Positions 1 to 8,950 of a stretch of 64,000 bases of DNA are shown in pieces. A model generated the notes under the pieces. It was not told the DNA's origin, did not search any database, and saw only the letters and a program-made list of their open reading frames with translations. Numbering within the stretch: position 1 is the stretch's first letter; every line of letters starts with the position of its first letter. This stretch comes from Paulinella micropora (taxonomy: Eukaryota > Cercozoa > Imbricatea > Euglyphida > Paulinellidae): the NCBI GenBank assembly GCA_019918135.1, contig WBZZ01000752.1, positions 17,501 to 81,500 of the forward strand, written 5' to 3'. The translations under genes and the position numbers were made by a program.

Positions 1-261
1 GGTGTTGCAAAAGCAAAGTTTCGATAGATTTTTATTTGTCGTCCGGGCCGGCCTGATCATGAATTGCTGGCCGGCCTGACAAAAATGACTGCTCGGCATT
101 TTCAAATAATTATTTCTCTAGCGCCGCGAGGGTTCTCGCCTCGTTTCTTGATGTGTTATAATACATTTGTGTATGTTGTTTCTAAAGATACTAAAATATT
201 TGAAAAATCTCGGGTATTTCATATGTTATATCATCAAGTATTCCAGTAATTCTATTGGTGC
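1..261. other. No gene seen; left edge
   Basis: No coding signal is visible here. GGCCGGCCTGA occurs twice within the first 80 bases. The AT-rich remainder leads into the palindromic array at 262. Confidence 0.5.
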
Positions 262-345
262 TAGTGATGGACACTAACCTCTTATTGATGGGCACTAGAC
301 TCTTAGTGATGTGCACTAGCCTCTTAGTGATGATCACTATAGTGG
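262..345 (+). repeat. 21-bp palindromic tandem array, four units
   Basis: Four consecutive 21-base units start at 262, 283, 304 and 325. Each has the form TAGTGATGnnCACTAnnCTCT. The core is an interrupted palindrome, and in the last unit it becomes the full palindrome AGTGATGATCACT. The same half-sites recur at 528-653, 1545-1790 and 4785-4832. Confidence 0.85.
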
Positions 346-401
346 TCTTCATCATAAGGTATATTGTCTAGTCACTACATTAGAGACACACACAGAGAGA
401 G

Positions 402-409
402 TTATTACT

Positions 410-446
<37 letters not shown>

Positions 447-461
447 ATATTCTTATTATTA

Positions 462-496
<35 letters not shown>

Positions 497-500
497 ATTC
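402..500. repeat. Imperfect (ATT)n microsatellite
   Basis: An interrupted ATT/ATC/AAT tract lies between the two oppositely oriented 21-bp arrays. Confidence 0.9.
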
Positions 501-527
501 CTCTTGACATGCTATGCATTAAGTGAT

Positions 528-642
528 CATCACTAACTTCTAAGTGCACATCACTAACTTCTAAGTGACCATCACTAACTTCTAAGTAACCATCACTAAC
601 TTCGAAGAGACCATCACTAACTTCGAAGTGACCATCACTAAC

Positions 643-653
<11 letters not shown>
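528..653 (-). repeat. 21-bp palindromic tandem array, six units, inverted
   Basis: Six units start exactly every 21 bases (528, 549, 570, 591, 612, 633) and read CATCACTAACTTCTAAGTGnn. The reverse complement, TTAGTGATGnnCACTTAGAAG, has the same period and the same TAGTGATG...CACT core as the 262-345 array. The two arrays are therefore inverted relative to each other. Confidence 0.85.

Positions 654-694
<41 letters not shown>
647..694. repeat. (GA)n microsatellite
   Basis: A pure GA run of about 48 bases. Confidence 0.95.
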
Positions 695-697
<3 letters not shown>

Positions 698-730
698 TCG
701 AGCCTTTCTCCCAGTCAGTCATTCCATGCG

Positions 731-1411
731 CACTGATGCTCGTTATGGACCACCCTGGACCACGGCTTCATCCCAAAACAAGACAGCTGAGTGGCATGCT
801 GCTCGAGCGTCGGACGTGCGACAACATGACGAGGGTCTTCGTCCGTTCCAAAAGCCTCACCATTCTCAAGGTGTCAAGTTTGATAATGCATGCCAATGAA
901 TCCCTGCCTTCGATTCTGTGCTGGATATGATGGTTGATGGAATGCACGTTGATGAAAACGCCGTTGCGCATATTGTTGCAATGACGTCGGATGACTCTGA
1001 AGGAAAGAAACATCCCAAACACAAGCCCCTGCCAGGTCGACCAAGACCTGTACGCAGAGAGCGTGATGATTCCATTATGCCTGCTTATATGCAAGAGGCA
1101 GTGGATAGGCTGGTGGATGGTAAGGATCCAGCACCAGCACCTCACCAAGACATTCCTGTGGTTGATCTTGATGCTTTATATGCGAGCGACAGTGAGGCTG
1201 AACAGAAAATGCCAGAAGCAAAACAAATGATAGAGGTGAATCTGGAATCATCAGATGATGAGGCGGACCAACTGAAGGTGGGGTGGACTCTATAGCTAGG
1301 CCTGACGCTCCTAGTCTAAACGAGATTTTTGCGGCCCCGGAAGGTGAGGAAAGTAATGATAGCGATGCTGAGTACTTCTTGGATCAGCAGGAGACAGATG
1401 TAAGAGATTAA
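731..1411 (+). pseudogene. Unidentified decayed acidic-protein gene
   Basis: One plus-strand frame reads as coherent protein from about 731. It meets a TGA near 890, continues in the same frame (ATG at 927) through a basic patch (KHKPLPGRPRPVRRERDD) and an acidic, Asp/Ser-rich stretch, then loses frame in the GGTGGGG run near 1279. The adjacent frame carries the same style of sequence (PSLNEIFAAPEGEESNDSD) to a TAA at 1409-1411. One nonsense codon plus one frameshift in otherwise protein-like sequence points to a pseudogene. I do not recognise the family; the C-terminal tail of a transposase or viral protein is possible but not shown. Confidence 0.35.
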
Positions 1412-1544
1412 TTGAATCCAGCAACATTTTAGACACAGTCTACCTTTTAAATCAAGACACTGATTGTTAAAAATATCCCAGTGACGCTCATATTTCACAG
1501 AGACAGAGTACAGATAACTTTAATATGATGTTCAATATAACTAG
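1412..1544. other. Spacer without visible gene
   Basis: Short AT-rich spacer between the decayed gene and the palindrome-rich segment; nothing recognised. Confidence 0.4.
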
Positions 1545-1790
1545 TTCCGGTCACTATGACCTTAGTGATAGACACTCAAGAGGTAGTGATGGTCACTAGA
1601 TTATGACACTTAGTGATGAGCACTAGATTTTTATTAGCTTGAGCGTGTACTGATCATCACTAAGACACATTCTAAACAAGATCACTACCCTAGTGTTCGT
1701 CACTATGAATTTTATCACTAACTTTTTTTCGTTTTGTAACACATCACTAACGTAGTGATGATCACTACGTATTTCATCCATAACTTTCAT
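1545..1790. repeat. Cluster of AGTGAT/ATCACT palindromes
   Basis: About a dozen AGTGAT or ATCACT half-sites occur in both orientations, several joined as AGTGATGATCACT (around 1755-1770) or AGTGATGGTCACT. They are irregularly spaced, unlike the 21-bp arrays. The cluster lies directly left of the 1801 repeat and the first viral genes, and the same order occurs at 4785-5000. I infer it is part of the end of the viral element. Confidence 0.7.
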
Positions 1791-1800
1791 CATAGATAAA

Positions 1801-1980
1801 AGATGATTATCCTTTTTTTAGGGTCATTTTTCAAAGAAAAATAAGCGCTAAAAAAAGGCTCTTCTGCTACAAATCAAACAAAACAACAAGACAACAAAAA
1901 GACAGACAAATACGAATAAAAGTCCAAATCACCATTTTTAAACAACTAACGAAATCAAGAAGAAATCAAAGAATAAATCA
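1801..1980 (+). repeat. PLV terminal-type direct repeat, copy 1
   Basis: The sequence starting AGATGATTATCCTTTTTTT and running through AAAGGCTCTTCTGCTACAAATC and an A-rich tract matches 4834-5000 over most of its length in the same orientation. Both copies follow AGTGATGATCACT motifs and precede plus-strand viral genes. Confidence 0.85.
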
Positions 1981-2019
1981 AAAAGGAAATATTTATCATT
2001 TAATTATTTATCATTTAAT

Positions 2020-2028
2020 TAATTATCA
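2020..2028 (+). promoter_or_regulatory. Putative viral promoter motif TAATTATCA
   Basis: TAATTATCA lies 63 bases before the HIRAN gene start. The same nine bases precede the next two plus-strand viral genes (2415, 2756). Inferred from recurrence only. Confidence 0.4.
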
Positions 2029-2091
2029 TTAAAAAAAAATAATAACAACTATATACCCTACGGGCATAGACCGTATACAAATAGAACTTAG

Positions 2092-2394
2092 ATGGTGTTC
2101 ATCGGAACGAAAGTTGTCGGGGTAACATTTGAGGGGAGGCAAAAGAATTTAATACATCTCATTCATAATCCAAGAATGAATGTTTATATAGTGAAAGAAC
2201 CGAATAATCAATTTGGCAAAAATGCTATTAAAGTTGAAACAAGTGACGGAAAACATTTGGGTTATGTGGCGAAGGAACTAGCAAAAGAGATAAACGAGAA
2301 ACTACCAGAAAAACGAAGAGTTAATTATAAAGTATATGGTGGTGGTCTAAGCAAGAATTACGGAATGGAAATAACAATTAATGTCAAACAATAG
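2092..2394 (+). CDS. HIRAN-domain protein of PLV-like element
   Basis: This is an intact 100-residue ORF. The pattern VVGVTFEGRQ near the start, VKEPNNQFGKNAIKV in the middle and GKHLGYVAKELAKEI after it matches the HIRAN domain, which in helicase-like factors such as HLTF and Rad5 binds DNA 3' ends. The domain fills almost the whole protein, so this is a stand-alone HIRAN protein of the kind found in phages and DNA viruses. It is the first plus-strand gene after the left-end repeat and shares the TAATTATCA upstream motif with the next two genes. The start is the first ATG after an AT-rich leader. A role in viral DNA replication or repair is inferred. It is the only clearly intact gene of the plus-strand set. 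Confidence 0.75.
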   Translation: MVFIGTKVVGVTFEGRQKNLIHLIHNPRMNVYIVKEPNNQFGKNAIKVETSDGKHLGYVAKELAKEINEKLPEKRRVNYKVYGGGLSKNYGMEITINVKQ

Positions 2395-2414
2395 GAGATA
2401 ATTTTTCATTTATA

Positions 2415-2423
2415 TAATTATCA
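2415..2423 (+). promoter_or_regulatory. Putative viral promoter motif TAATTATCA
   Basis: Located 19 bases before the ATG at 2443, within TATATAATTATCACTAC. Confidence 0.4.
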
Positions 2424-2442
2424 CTACTATTATATAAACATA

Positions 2443-2696
2443 ATGCCATCACAAATCGGACCAGTAGGCTCTGTAAAGTTAGGCGACCTGCTAAATATAC
2501 ATCTGTTGAAGAAAAGAAAAAAGCTCATTACGAGGCTTCAAGAAGATATGACTTAAAAAATCCAGAAATGTATAGAAAGGCTGGTATTTCATATTACGAA
2601 AGAAAAAAAGAAGCCATATCGGCGAAAAGGAAGGAGCGATATGCGATGAAAAAGAAACAAAAAATGGAAAGTGTTGTAGAAATTGAAATACAGTAA
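2443..2696 (+). pseudogene. Small basic protein, frameshifted
   Basis: The ATG at 2443 opens a frame that ends after about 37 codons. From 2481 to a TAA at 2694 another frame reads RRPAKYTSVEEKKKAHYEASRRY, then a Lys/Arg/Glu-rich helix-like stretch ending ESVVEIEIQ. The RP.KY...EE....Y.....RY..KNPE pattern resembles short basic, probably nucleic-acid-binding proteins common in PLVs and algal giant viruses. A one-base indel between 2465 and 2481 would join start and body. Length would be about 84 residues. Family assignment is by general resemblance only. Confidence 0.45.
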
Positions 2697-2755
2697 AACT
2701 AATTACTCTTAATATAATGAATTATTTTTTTCCAATAATTTTTTTTACATTAATA

Positions 2756-2764
2756 TAATTATCA
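2756..2764 (+). promoter_or_regulatory. Putative viral promoter motif TAATTATCA
   Basis: Third copy of the motif, 77 bases upstream of the polymerase-fragment ATG at 2841. Confidence 0.35.
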
Positions 2765-2840
2765 TCTAAACAAATAGCACAACCATAATATAAATGATTG
2801 GGATTAATTCCAAACCAAAAAATCTATTCCATAATATACA

Positions 2841-4160
2841 ATGTCATACAAGCCCCCTCTACCCCCTAGACCGAACAAGAAGAATGTGGAACTACTACAG
2901 ACTAAGGCTAAGCTTAGAAGGGTTGAAACGAAAGATAAAAGAAACCGCCAGGACCTTTTATCTAACATTCGTAGTAATATGAGGGCAAATCTCCGCGAGG
3001 CTAAGACTAGGGAAGCGAAGAGACGAGAGTTTAGAGCAAACGATTACGAAGTTAGAAGGGATAACCAGCTGAACTCTCTCACATTCAAATTTAGGGACCT
3101 AGACATAAGCTTCTATGATACGGACACCTTGGAAGAGAAGGTATTGATACCCGCTATAAGATATGCTAGAAGGGAAGGGATGACGGCTAATTCGGATGTC
3201 AATATATCTATAACATACTCCACCGCTCCAGCTAATGAGCGATACGACCACTATTTAAAAAAGAAAAGTTTTAATTCATTTCAACTCCGCCAATACGATA
3301 CCAAATTTATGGATGCTCTGAACGAGTTCAACATATTAAACAATATTGAAGCTAGTGATAGAGGATATGAAAGAAACATACGATATGTGGAAATAACCAT
3401 AGTTCAAGAAAACGGCGGAGGATGCTATGAAGGAAAAACTGAAAAGAGGGAGAAAGTTGAAGAAGGTAGAAAGATATCTCCGCCAAGCAAAAATAACAAC
3501 TGCTTATTCTTCTTATGTAATGATATTCTATATGTAGCATTCATTCTAGCATATAGCAGACGAATTATGTTTAAGTATATTAAAGAAGCCAACCCAAAGG
3601 GAAGCATTGAAGACGACTTTTACTACACCGACACTGACAGCCTCCAAATCCATGCGAGATGTGCGAGATATATCAAGAATATGGGTAATAAGCAACTGGG
3701 CGGTATAAGCGACGACTTAGGCGATGGTTGTAAGATAATAAAAGGTGTGTGGATAGCACCAAAATTGTACATGTTAGAATTTACGACGAAAGATGCTTTC
3801 ACTGCTGGTATGACGAAAGACGACCTCAAACACATATCAAAAGGGGTTCATATAGAAACGACCCAGAATGGAGTTAAAAGATATTTTCATTTTAGGGGTA
3901 AAGGCTTAGCTGCTCAACAGCTAATCTATGATGTATTTGATAAAATGGACAAAGGTGGTTTCCGTAGCATTGAAAATGTTAAGGATTTCCAAATGAAAAA
4001 AATACACATTGGTAGAAACAGCAAACAACAACAAGTCCCACATTTTAGCATTTTACATATGACGAATGTTAAAAAACAAGTTAATGAGAATAAATGGGCC
4101 GGTCGTGAGTTCATTAATGATAACGACAGCATCCCGCTCGGTTTCCACAAAAGAAGTTAA
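2841..4160 (+). pseudogene. polB: Protein-primed family B DNA polymerase with internal deletion
   Basis: The 439-codon frame is open throughout. Residues 1 to about 215 look like the N-terminal part of a PLV/virophage-type polymerase and end at KNNNCLF. Around residue 225 the text jumps to LYVAFILAYSRRIM, followed by YTDTDS (near residue 263; palm motif C with catalytic Asp) and APKLYMLEF (K-x-Y motif). The exonuclease domain and palm motif A, normally hundreds of residues, are missing, so it cannot be a working polymerase. The junction keeps the frame, which suggests one clean deletion. The preceding HIRAN and following lipase genes fit a PLV. Assignment to family B polymerase is firm from motif C and K-x-Y; the protein-primed type is inferred from the context and the N-terminus. 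Confidence 0.75.
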
Positions 4161-4275
4161 TTATAGATATATTTTTTTAACTCCTTTCCCTTTGAAGCTC
4201 CTAATAGTATGAACACCCCTCGTTGGCTTAACTAACTTAGTATTTACAGCCGTAGCCCCTAACAATGATACGGGG
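4161..4275. other. Intergenic gap between convergent genes
   Basis: Spacer between the 3' ends of the polymerase remnant (plus) and lipase (minus); no gene. Confidence 0.5.
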
Positions 4276-4785
4276 TCAAATGCGGTTCAGTAGTTCGTGG
4301 TTGAGCTTCGCAGTCTTCGCCCTCTTCCCTTTCGGGTTTACTCTTGTAGCTACTCTGTCAATCACTCCTTCCACAAAGTCTCTTGTGCTACTGCCTTTAT
4401 TGTATGTGGTCGCCCTTACCCCCGTCTGTCGGCTTAAGTCTTTCGCAATCCTCCCTCCAAGGCTATGACCCGTCAGCTCTACATTATCCTTACCATATTT
4501 CTGTATGACTTCATTAACCAGCTTCTGCTCTTCTTTATATCTCGGTGTTCTTTTCAAAACTCCCTTTACTAATGCGACATCGGTTAGCAGATCCCTCTTA
4601 TCCGCACTTCCTCTAAAGGCGACAATAGCTTTACCATCTTTTTCATACACTGTTGATTTTTCTTTGCTAGCGACTGGTTTCCATCGGTCAGCACCCTTTC
4701 TCTCTGACGAAGACAAATAGACATCCTCCGACAACTCCGCACTGCCTCCCTTCTGCTTCCTGTATGCCTTACCTGCCTTTTTCAG
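4276..4785 (-). CDS. Class 3 lipase-like protein, 5' truncated
   Basis: The minus-strand frame is open from a stop at 4786-4788 down to 4276 and contains IVAFRGS and, about 45 residues later, GHSLGG, the nucleophile elbow of alpha/beta-hydrolase lipases (Lipase_3). Such genes are recurrent in PLVs and algal giant viruses. No ATG is present upstream; the open frame begins KKAGKAYRKQKGG just inside the AGTGATGATCACT segment at 4785-4832, so the N-terminus appears to be cut off by the second left-end repeat. The first possible non-ATG start is TTG at 4734. The Ser of GHSLGG is retained; Asp and His of the triad cannot be assigned by eye. Confidence 0.7.
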   Translation of the reverse strand: MKKAGKAYRKQKGGSAELSEDVYLSSSERKGADRWKPVASKEKSTVYEKDGKAIVAFRGSADKRDLLTDVALVKGVLKRTPRYKEEQKLVNEVIQKYGKDNVELTGHSLGGRIAKDLSRQTGVRATTYNKGSSTRDFVEGVIDRVATRVNPKGKRAKTAKLNHELLNRI

Positions 4786-4832
4786 TTAGTGATGAAACAT
4801 GTAGTGATCATCACTACGCTAGTGATCTATAG
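4785..4832. repeat. AGTGATCATCACT palindromes at internal junction
   Basis: TTAGTGATGAAACATGTAGTGATCATCACTACGCTAGTGATC-type sequence repeats the half-sites of 1545-1790 and is again followed at once by the AGATGATTATCC repeat. Confidence 0.75.
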
Positions 4833-4833
4833 A

Positions 4834-5000
4834 AGATGATTATCCTTTTTTAAGGTCATTTTCCAAAGAAAAATAGCTGCTAAAAAAAGGCTCTTCTGCT
4901 ACAAATCAAAGAAAACAACAAGACAACAAAGCGACAGCCAAATACGAATAAAAGTATAAATCACTATTTTTGAACAACCAAGAAATCAAAGATAAATCAA
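4834..5000 (+). repeat. PLV terminal-type direct repeat, copy 2
   Basis: Second direct copy of the 1801-1980 repeat, with scattered substitutions and small indels (for example AAAAATAGCTGC against AAAAATAAGCGC). Confidence 0.85.
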
Positions 5001-5183
5001 ATAGAAAACGCAAAGGACATATATCGACAGAAGGAGATAAAAGAAAAATTACATTCTTTTTACAAATTCACCATAGGTTATGTTATGCTTAGCAGAGTAA
5101 GCCTTAACGAACTGTATCCATTCAGACATACCTCACTATATAATTAATTATTTTTTATTTTTTATATTACCTTATATATACTA

Positions 5184-5459
5184 ATGTCTACCCTTACTAG
5201 ACTGTGCGAGAAGTTCCAAAAACTTTCCATTGAAGGTGAAAAAAAATCCTTCTCATTGGAAGATGTTCAAAAGGTAATCCACGACGAAATAAAAGCGATT
5301 GAAGAAAAGAGAAATGCTCAACCAAAAGACACTTTTCATTTTGGTAAATACAAAGGAAAAAAAATAGAAGACATCGCTAAGATTGACAAGCCATACATAG
5401 AATGGTTAATGAAACAACCGTGGTGTAGGACCAAAGACGAATTGAAAAAGTATCTGTAA
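5184..5459 (+). CDS. ExoX-C-like small protein
   Basis: This is an intact 91-residue ORF. The C-terminal half contains FHFGKYKGKKIEDIAKID followed by PYIEWLMKQPW. This F-x-F-G-K-Y-K-G-K pattern with a following Y-x-x-W-L is the small domain found at the C-terminus of exodeoxyribonuclease X-like proteins and in stand-alone phage and viral proteins. The N-terminal half is a charged helix (about residues 1-45). No exonuclease catalytic domain is present, so a DNA-binding or adaptor role is the most that can be inferred. It is the first plus-strand gene after the second left-end repeat and converges on the virion genes. Confidence 0.6.
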   Translation: MSTLTRLCEKFQKLSIEGEKKSFSLEDVQKVIHDEIKAIEEKRNAQPKDTFHFGKYKGKKIEDIAKIDKPYIEWLMKQPWCRTKDELKKYL

Positions 5460-5514
5460 AGTATTTTGTATTTTTTTTTGCTTCCGCGAAGGGGGTTGTA
5501 GGGGCTTGCCCCTA

Positions 5515-6771
5515 CTATTGGTCCTCTACGAAATTCATAATAACACTTACATTTCCTCCATAATTGGGAGTTGATACAGACTTTTGTAAAAATGTTAGAT
5601 TTTCACCAGGTGCGAGTTGTTTGTCGTAAGTTCGCAGGTCAATAAGCTGGCTAGAAGTAGCATTAGCATAAAGTTTAAGAATGACATCCGTTATAACGGC
5701 AGCACCGAGGGCAGTCGCACTGGTGTCCTTTGATACGATTGAAGTTTTAGCATCAATATCCGCAAAGTTCTCCGCCGTGAGTGCTCCAGTTGTTTTTACA
5801 ATTCGCACTATGTTAACCTTACTGTCTTTGTTTGATATGCTCACGAGAGTTGGGTAAACAATTGAATAATTGGTCGCACCAGCATTAAAACTTGTTTTAT
5901 TTTTTATGCTGAGAATCGGACTTTCAGTGGTGCTCGCCTTTTCATCTCCTTCCGCTTCGTTTGATATGTTTGAATTAATAGTGTTGGTGCCCTCAATAAA
6001 CATACTACAACTCGCCGTTTTTAATAGTTGAATAGCATTACCAGCAGCATAATTTCTTATACAAGCCGAAAAAGGTGAGGTTGTATTTGAAAGACTAACA
6101 CCAACATTCGCATTCGCATATTTTATTGTATGAACCAGCTGAAATTCCCCAGTGGATGGATTTTCAATGTAGAACCTTATAGCACCAAAGCCGAGATATT
6201 GAAATTTAATCTGGAATACATTATCTTTGGTCCAATCTAAAACGGGCATATCTTTTATACCATTACACGGGTCATCCTAGTTCGCCTGTGCGATAAGTGT
6301 CGGCACCCCTCCTTTAACACTGGCGATATTCATTCCTCCAGCTCTTATTTTGTAAAAATAGAAGCCATTAGTAAAATCACTTTCACCTATGCCGACATAT
6401 GAATAGTAGTCTTTCATTTCATCAGTATTCCATAAAGCAGTAAATCGTGTTAGAACTCCCATACCAGTTCTGTATTTAATTCTTTTTTTACTTGTCAATA
6501 CAGCATTACTAGTAATTTTTGTTTCTGTTTTGAGTTCAGCCATGTTATTCGCAAATGATACGGTCGCATCTGTTTGAGTTAATGTCCATATCCGTGTATT
6601 AACTGTGTATGGGAAAATCTCTTGTAGGACTGGTGTTAATTGGCTGACCAATGCTTCGCCGAAAGCTGTTTTCATACTATTTGTTTCAACATTGCCATCG
6701 TAGCCGACCTTGACATTGATGAAGTCTCCTTTCGGATTTTGTGCTATCAAATTTCGTTGGTGAGTGGTCAT
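5515..6771 (-). pseudogene. PLV virion-associated protein (Tlr6F-like), one in-frame TAG
   Basis: Two adjacent open segments (6771-6277 and 6249-5515) lie in the same frame, separated only by a TAG at about 6279-6277. Reading through gives 418 residues. The text around the stop is LIAQAN-stop-DDPCNGIKD, where related proteins tend to have Trp, so a TGG-to-TAG change is likely. Downstream, the segment LDWTKDNVFQIKFQYLGFG then AIRFYIENP and LVHTIKYAN is the strongly conserved core of large structural proteins shared by PLVs and algal giant viruses. The first ATG (6771) opens MTTHQRNLIAQNPKGD. It is transcribed with the capsid gene on the minus strand. The name Tlr6F-like is from memory of the family and less certain than virion-associated. 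Confidence 0.6.
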
Positions 6772-6873
6772 AGTAGGCCTACAACCTCAAAAAATGTTTT
6801 GTTAGAGTTTCGTAGGTTGTATATTGTTAAAAAAATAAATTAACTATCAAAAATTAATTACGAGATTGTAACA

Positions 6874-8338
6874 TCATATATTTGCCTTAACTTGAACCTC
6901 CCTCTGAGTGATTGCCACGGTGTAATGGTTGAAGGCAGCATTCGCAGGGGTCGCAATAAACTCCCATCGTCGCTCAGTATCAAGGCTTAAACCACTGATT
7001 TCATTTTGGTCCTTGCTCCATAGCGGGCGGGTATTATCCCAAGTATCAACCCAGAACCAGTTGTATTTATACACATCGTTATTCAACAAGGCCGAACCAT
7101 CAATCTTTGGCTTCAGGTACATATAGTCTTCTTCGCCTGCAGTGTCGATGTTGAAATCTTGCTGGCGGGCACCGTCCAGAGTAGTGTAAAAATTAACAAC
7201 CTTAGCGGCGGCACGGTTATCGTGGTCATAAGCTGTATTCTTAGTTTCAGTATTGTTAAAAACGGAGTGATAAATCTTCTTCAAACGGCGACCGTGACCG
7301 CAGTCAAATCGCATAATAATATTTTGGGTTGTGCTTGCGGGTGTAGTATTCTTGTAAACATAGGGATAATCAATATTGAAGCTCATGCCTTCGGGGCTAG
7401 CAATCTTCTGCTGGATTGATTGCATGACATCAGGATTTGTCTCAACAGCAAGAAACAAGGCAAGATTGGTGACATCGGCAGATACAGCCATAGCAACTGT
7501 ATCAACACCAGCACCACCAGCGACCACATAACGGTATTGATAGGACACCAGTTGAAACTGTATAACCGGTTCTGTCAGTAGCACTCCACACAATTCGCAT
7601 AGTCAAAATCTCTGGAAACATAATAGTCTTATCAAGTGCGAAAATAATTTTAATAATCATACCCAAAGGAATTTCAACATTAATAGCAACGGCACCGTTC
7701 GCACCACCTCCAATGAGGTATTTTGCTTCATTGTAATCAACATTTACGGGCGACAAAACACCAGTTCCGTCAGTCAAAGCGGTATCATTGTGGCGACGGA
7801 CATTAATAGGCGGTTCAGCAAATATAGCGAGAGTTCGGACGGCGACATTGTTACCAGCATCTGTCATCGCACGGAAGGCTGTTCTAGTAGCTTCAGCAGA
7901 GCTAACATTAATCTTCCCATTTCCATTACACTTTTGGAGCATACAGCCATAACCAGTTCCCGCATCGTGGTTAGGAAGGTCTAGGAAATCCTTCAAGCTC
8001 ATTTCTGGCTTCCATAGCATCTTAGTCACCGTTCTGAGATTGTTAAGGTCGCACAGATAAACACCGCTGCGGGTCTGAAGTTGTATCTGGCTAATTTGCG
8101 AAAGGCAGTCCATAAAAGTTCTTGAATAATTGTTAGCACCAGCCGCTCTCATAGTATAAGTGTAGCTCAAATAAGACCTAGCGAGATTAAAAGGTCTGCT
8201 AATAAGGTCAAAGCTTCGTTCTTGTCCTCCGGCAGTGGTGACTTCAAAGGTTCCAGCACCCTCCCGCGGGGCTAGCTTATTCAAACGATAAGAAGCACTG
8301 ATGTAGTCAGTCTTGCTGAAATCTAGTTCGCCTACGTG
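6874..8338 (-). pseudogene. MCP: PLV major capsid protein, frameshifted
   Basis: Two overlapping minus-strand frames (8338-7502 and 7593-6874) together give about 480 residues, the usual size for a PLV double-jelly-roll capsid protein. The first carries DFSKTDYISASYRLNKL, FDLISRPFNLARSYLSY and IFALDKTIMFPEILTMRIVW; the second carries LALFLAVETNPDVM and FDCGHGRRLKKIYHSVFNN, which is typical of the second jelly roll. The frame changes by one base between about 7590 and 7530. The 5' end has no ATG: a TAA sits at 8341-8339, and the open stretch beyond begins at an ATA (8380), where a start codon may have decayed. The capsid identity rests on remembered family patterns and gene order; the frameshift is directly visible. 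Confidence 0.7.
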
Positions 8339-8412
8339 TTATGTGGGGATTTTGTTTTTCTTCTTTTTGGGTTCTTCTATATCTTATGGACAAAAAAAAA
8401 AAATTAATTACC

Positions 8413-8737
8413 CTACCTAGATTTTAACAAATTAAAAAATGATGTAAATAAATTAAAATAATTCGTTTCCCTGTAAATCAATAATGTCATTACGATGCCG
8501 AGCCCGTTGAGGTTAATGGGTTGGTCGTTTTCGTCAGTCAAGTAAAACCGATACATATTGCTTGAACTCGTAGATAGCCGTTTGCCATACTCCGACCCGC
8601 TTCCGTCGTAGATATTAACAGAGCCGAACGGGATTTCGTTCGCTCTGTATATTTCTTGGAGCACGTGATTATAACAAAAATTTCGACAAAAGGAACTTGT
8701 TCCTTTTTTACGAATTTGTATGGTATAGTATAGGCCA
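8413..8737 (-). pseudogene. Penton-like/minor capsid remnant
   Basis: An ATG at 8737 opens MAYTIPYKFVKKEQVPF, typical of a capsid-gene start, but that frame drifts into nonsense-like sequence. The neighbouring frame carries IPFGSVNIYDGSGSEYGKR and, at the C-terminus, YRFYLTDENDQPINLNG followed by IVMTLLIY. This F-x-L-T-D-x-x-x-x-P-I-x-L-N-G ending is common in minor capsid (penton-type) proteins of PLVs and adintoviruses. A one-base frameshift near 8650-8700 would connect the two. At about 110 residues it is much shorter than full pentons. Placement next to the capsid gene supports a virion role; the exact identity is uncertain. Confidence 0.4.
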
Positions 8738-8950
8738 TAGTCAACCTTCCGGAACGGAAGGGAAAACGACGGCAAATTAATTCTGCAGTTAAATTAACTC
8801 AAAAATAAACATATTTAATTGATTTTACTTCAAAATCAAGCTGTCCGGCTCGGCTTTTGACTTAGTAAAAACTTGCAACTCATACAGTATTAATATTAAA
8901 ATTTACTAAGAGTTATACATGAAAAATGAAAGAAAACTTATGGAAACCGT
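8738..8950. other. AT-rich right flank of viral island
   Basis: No coding signal. I saw no inverted counterpart of the 1801/4834 repeat here, so the right end of the element cannot be placed. Confidence 0.4.

Noticed and set aside
5515..6771. Stop-codon reassignment (TAG as sense)
   Set aside because: TAG also ends the gag ORF, and other broken genes carry TAA and TGA, so ordinary decay explains the stops; a code change would need consistent TAG in intact genes.
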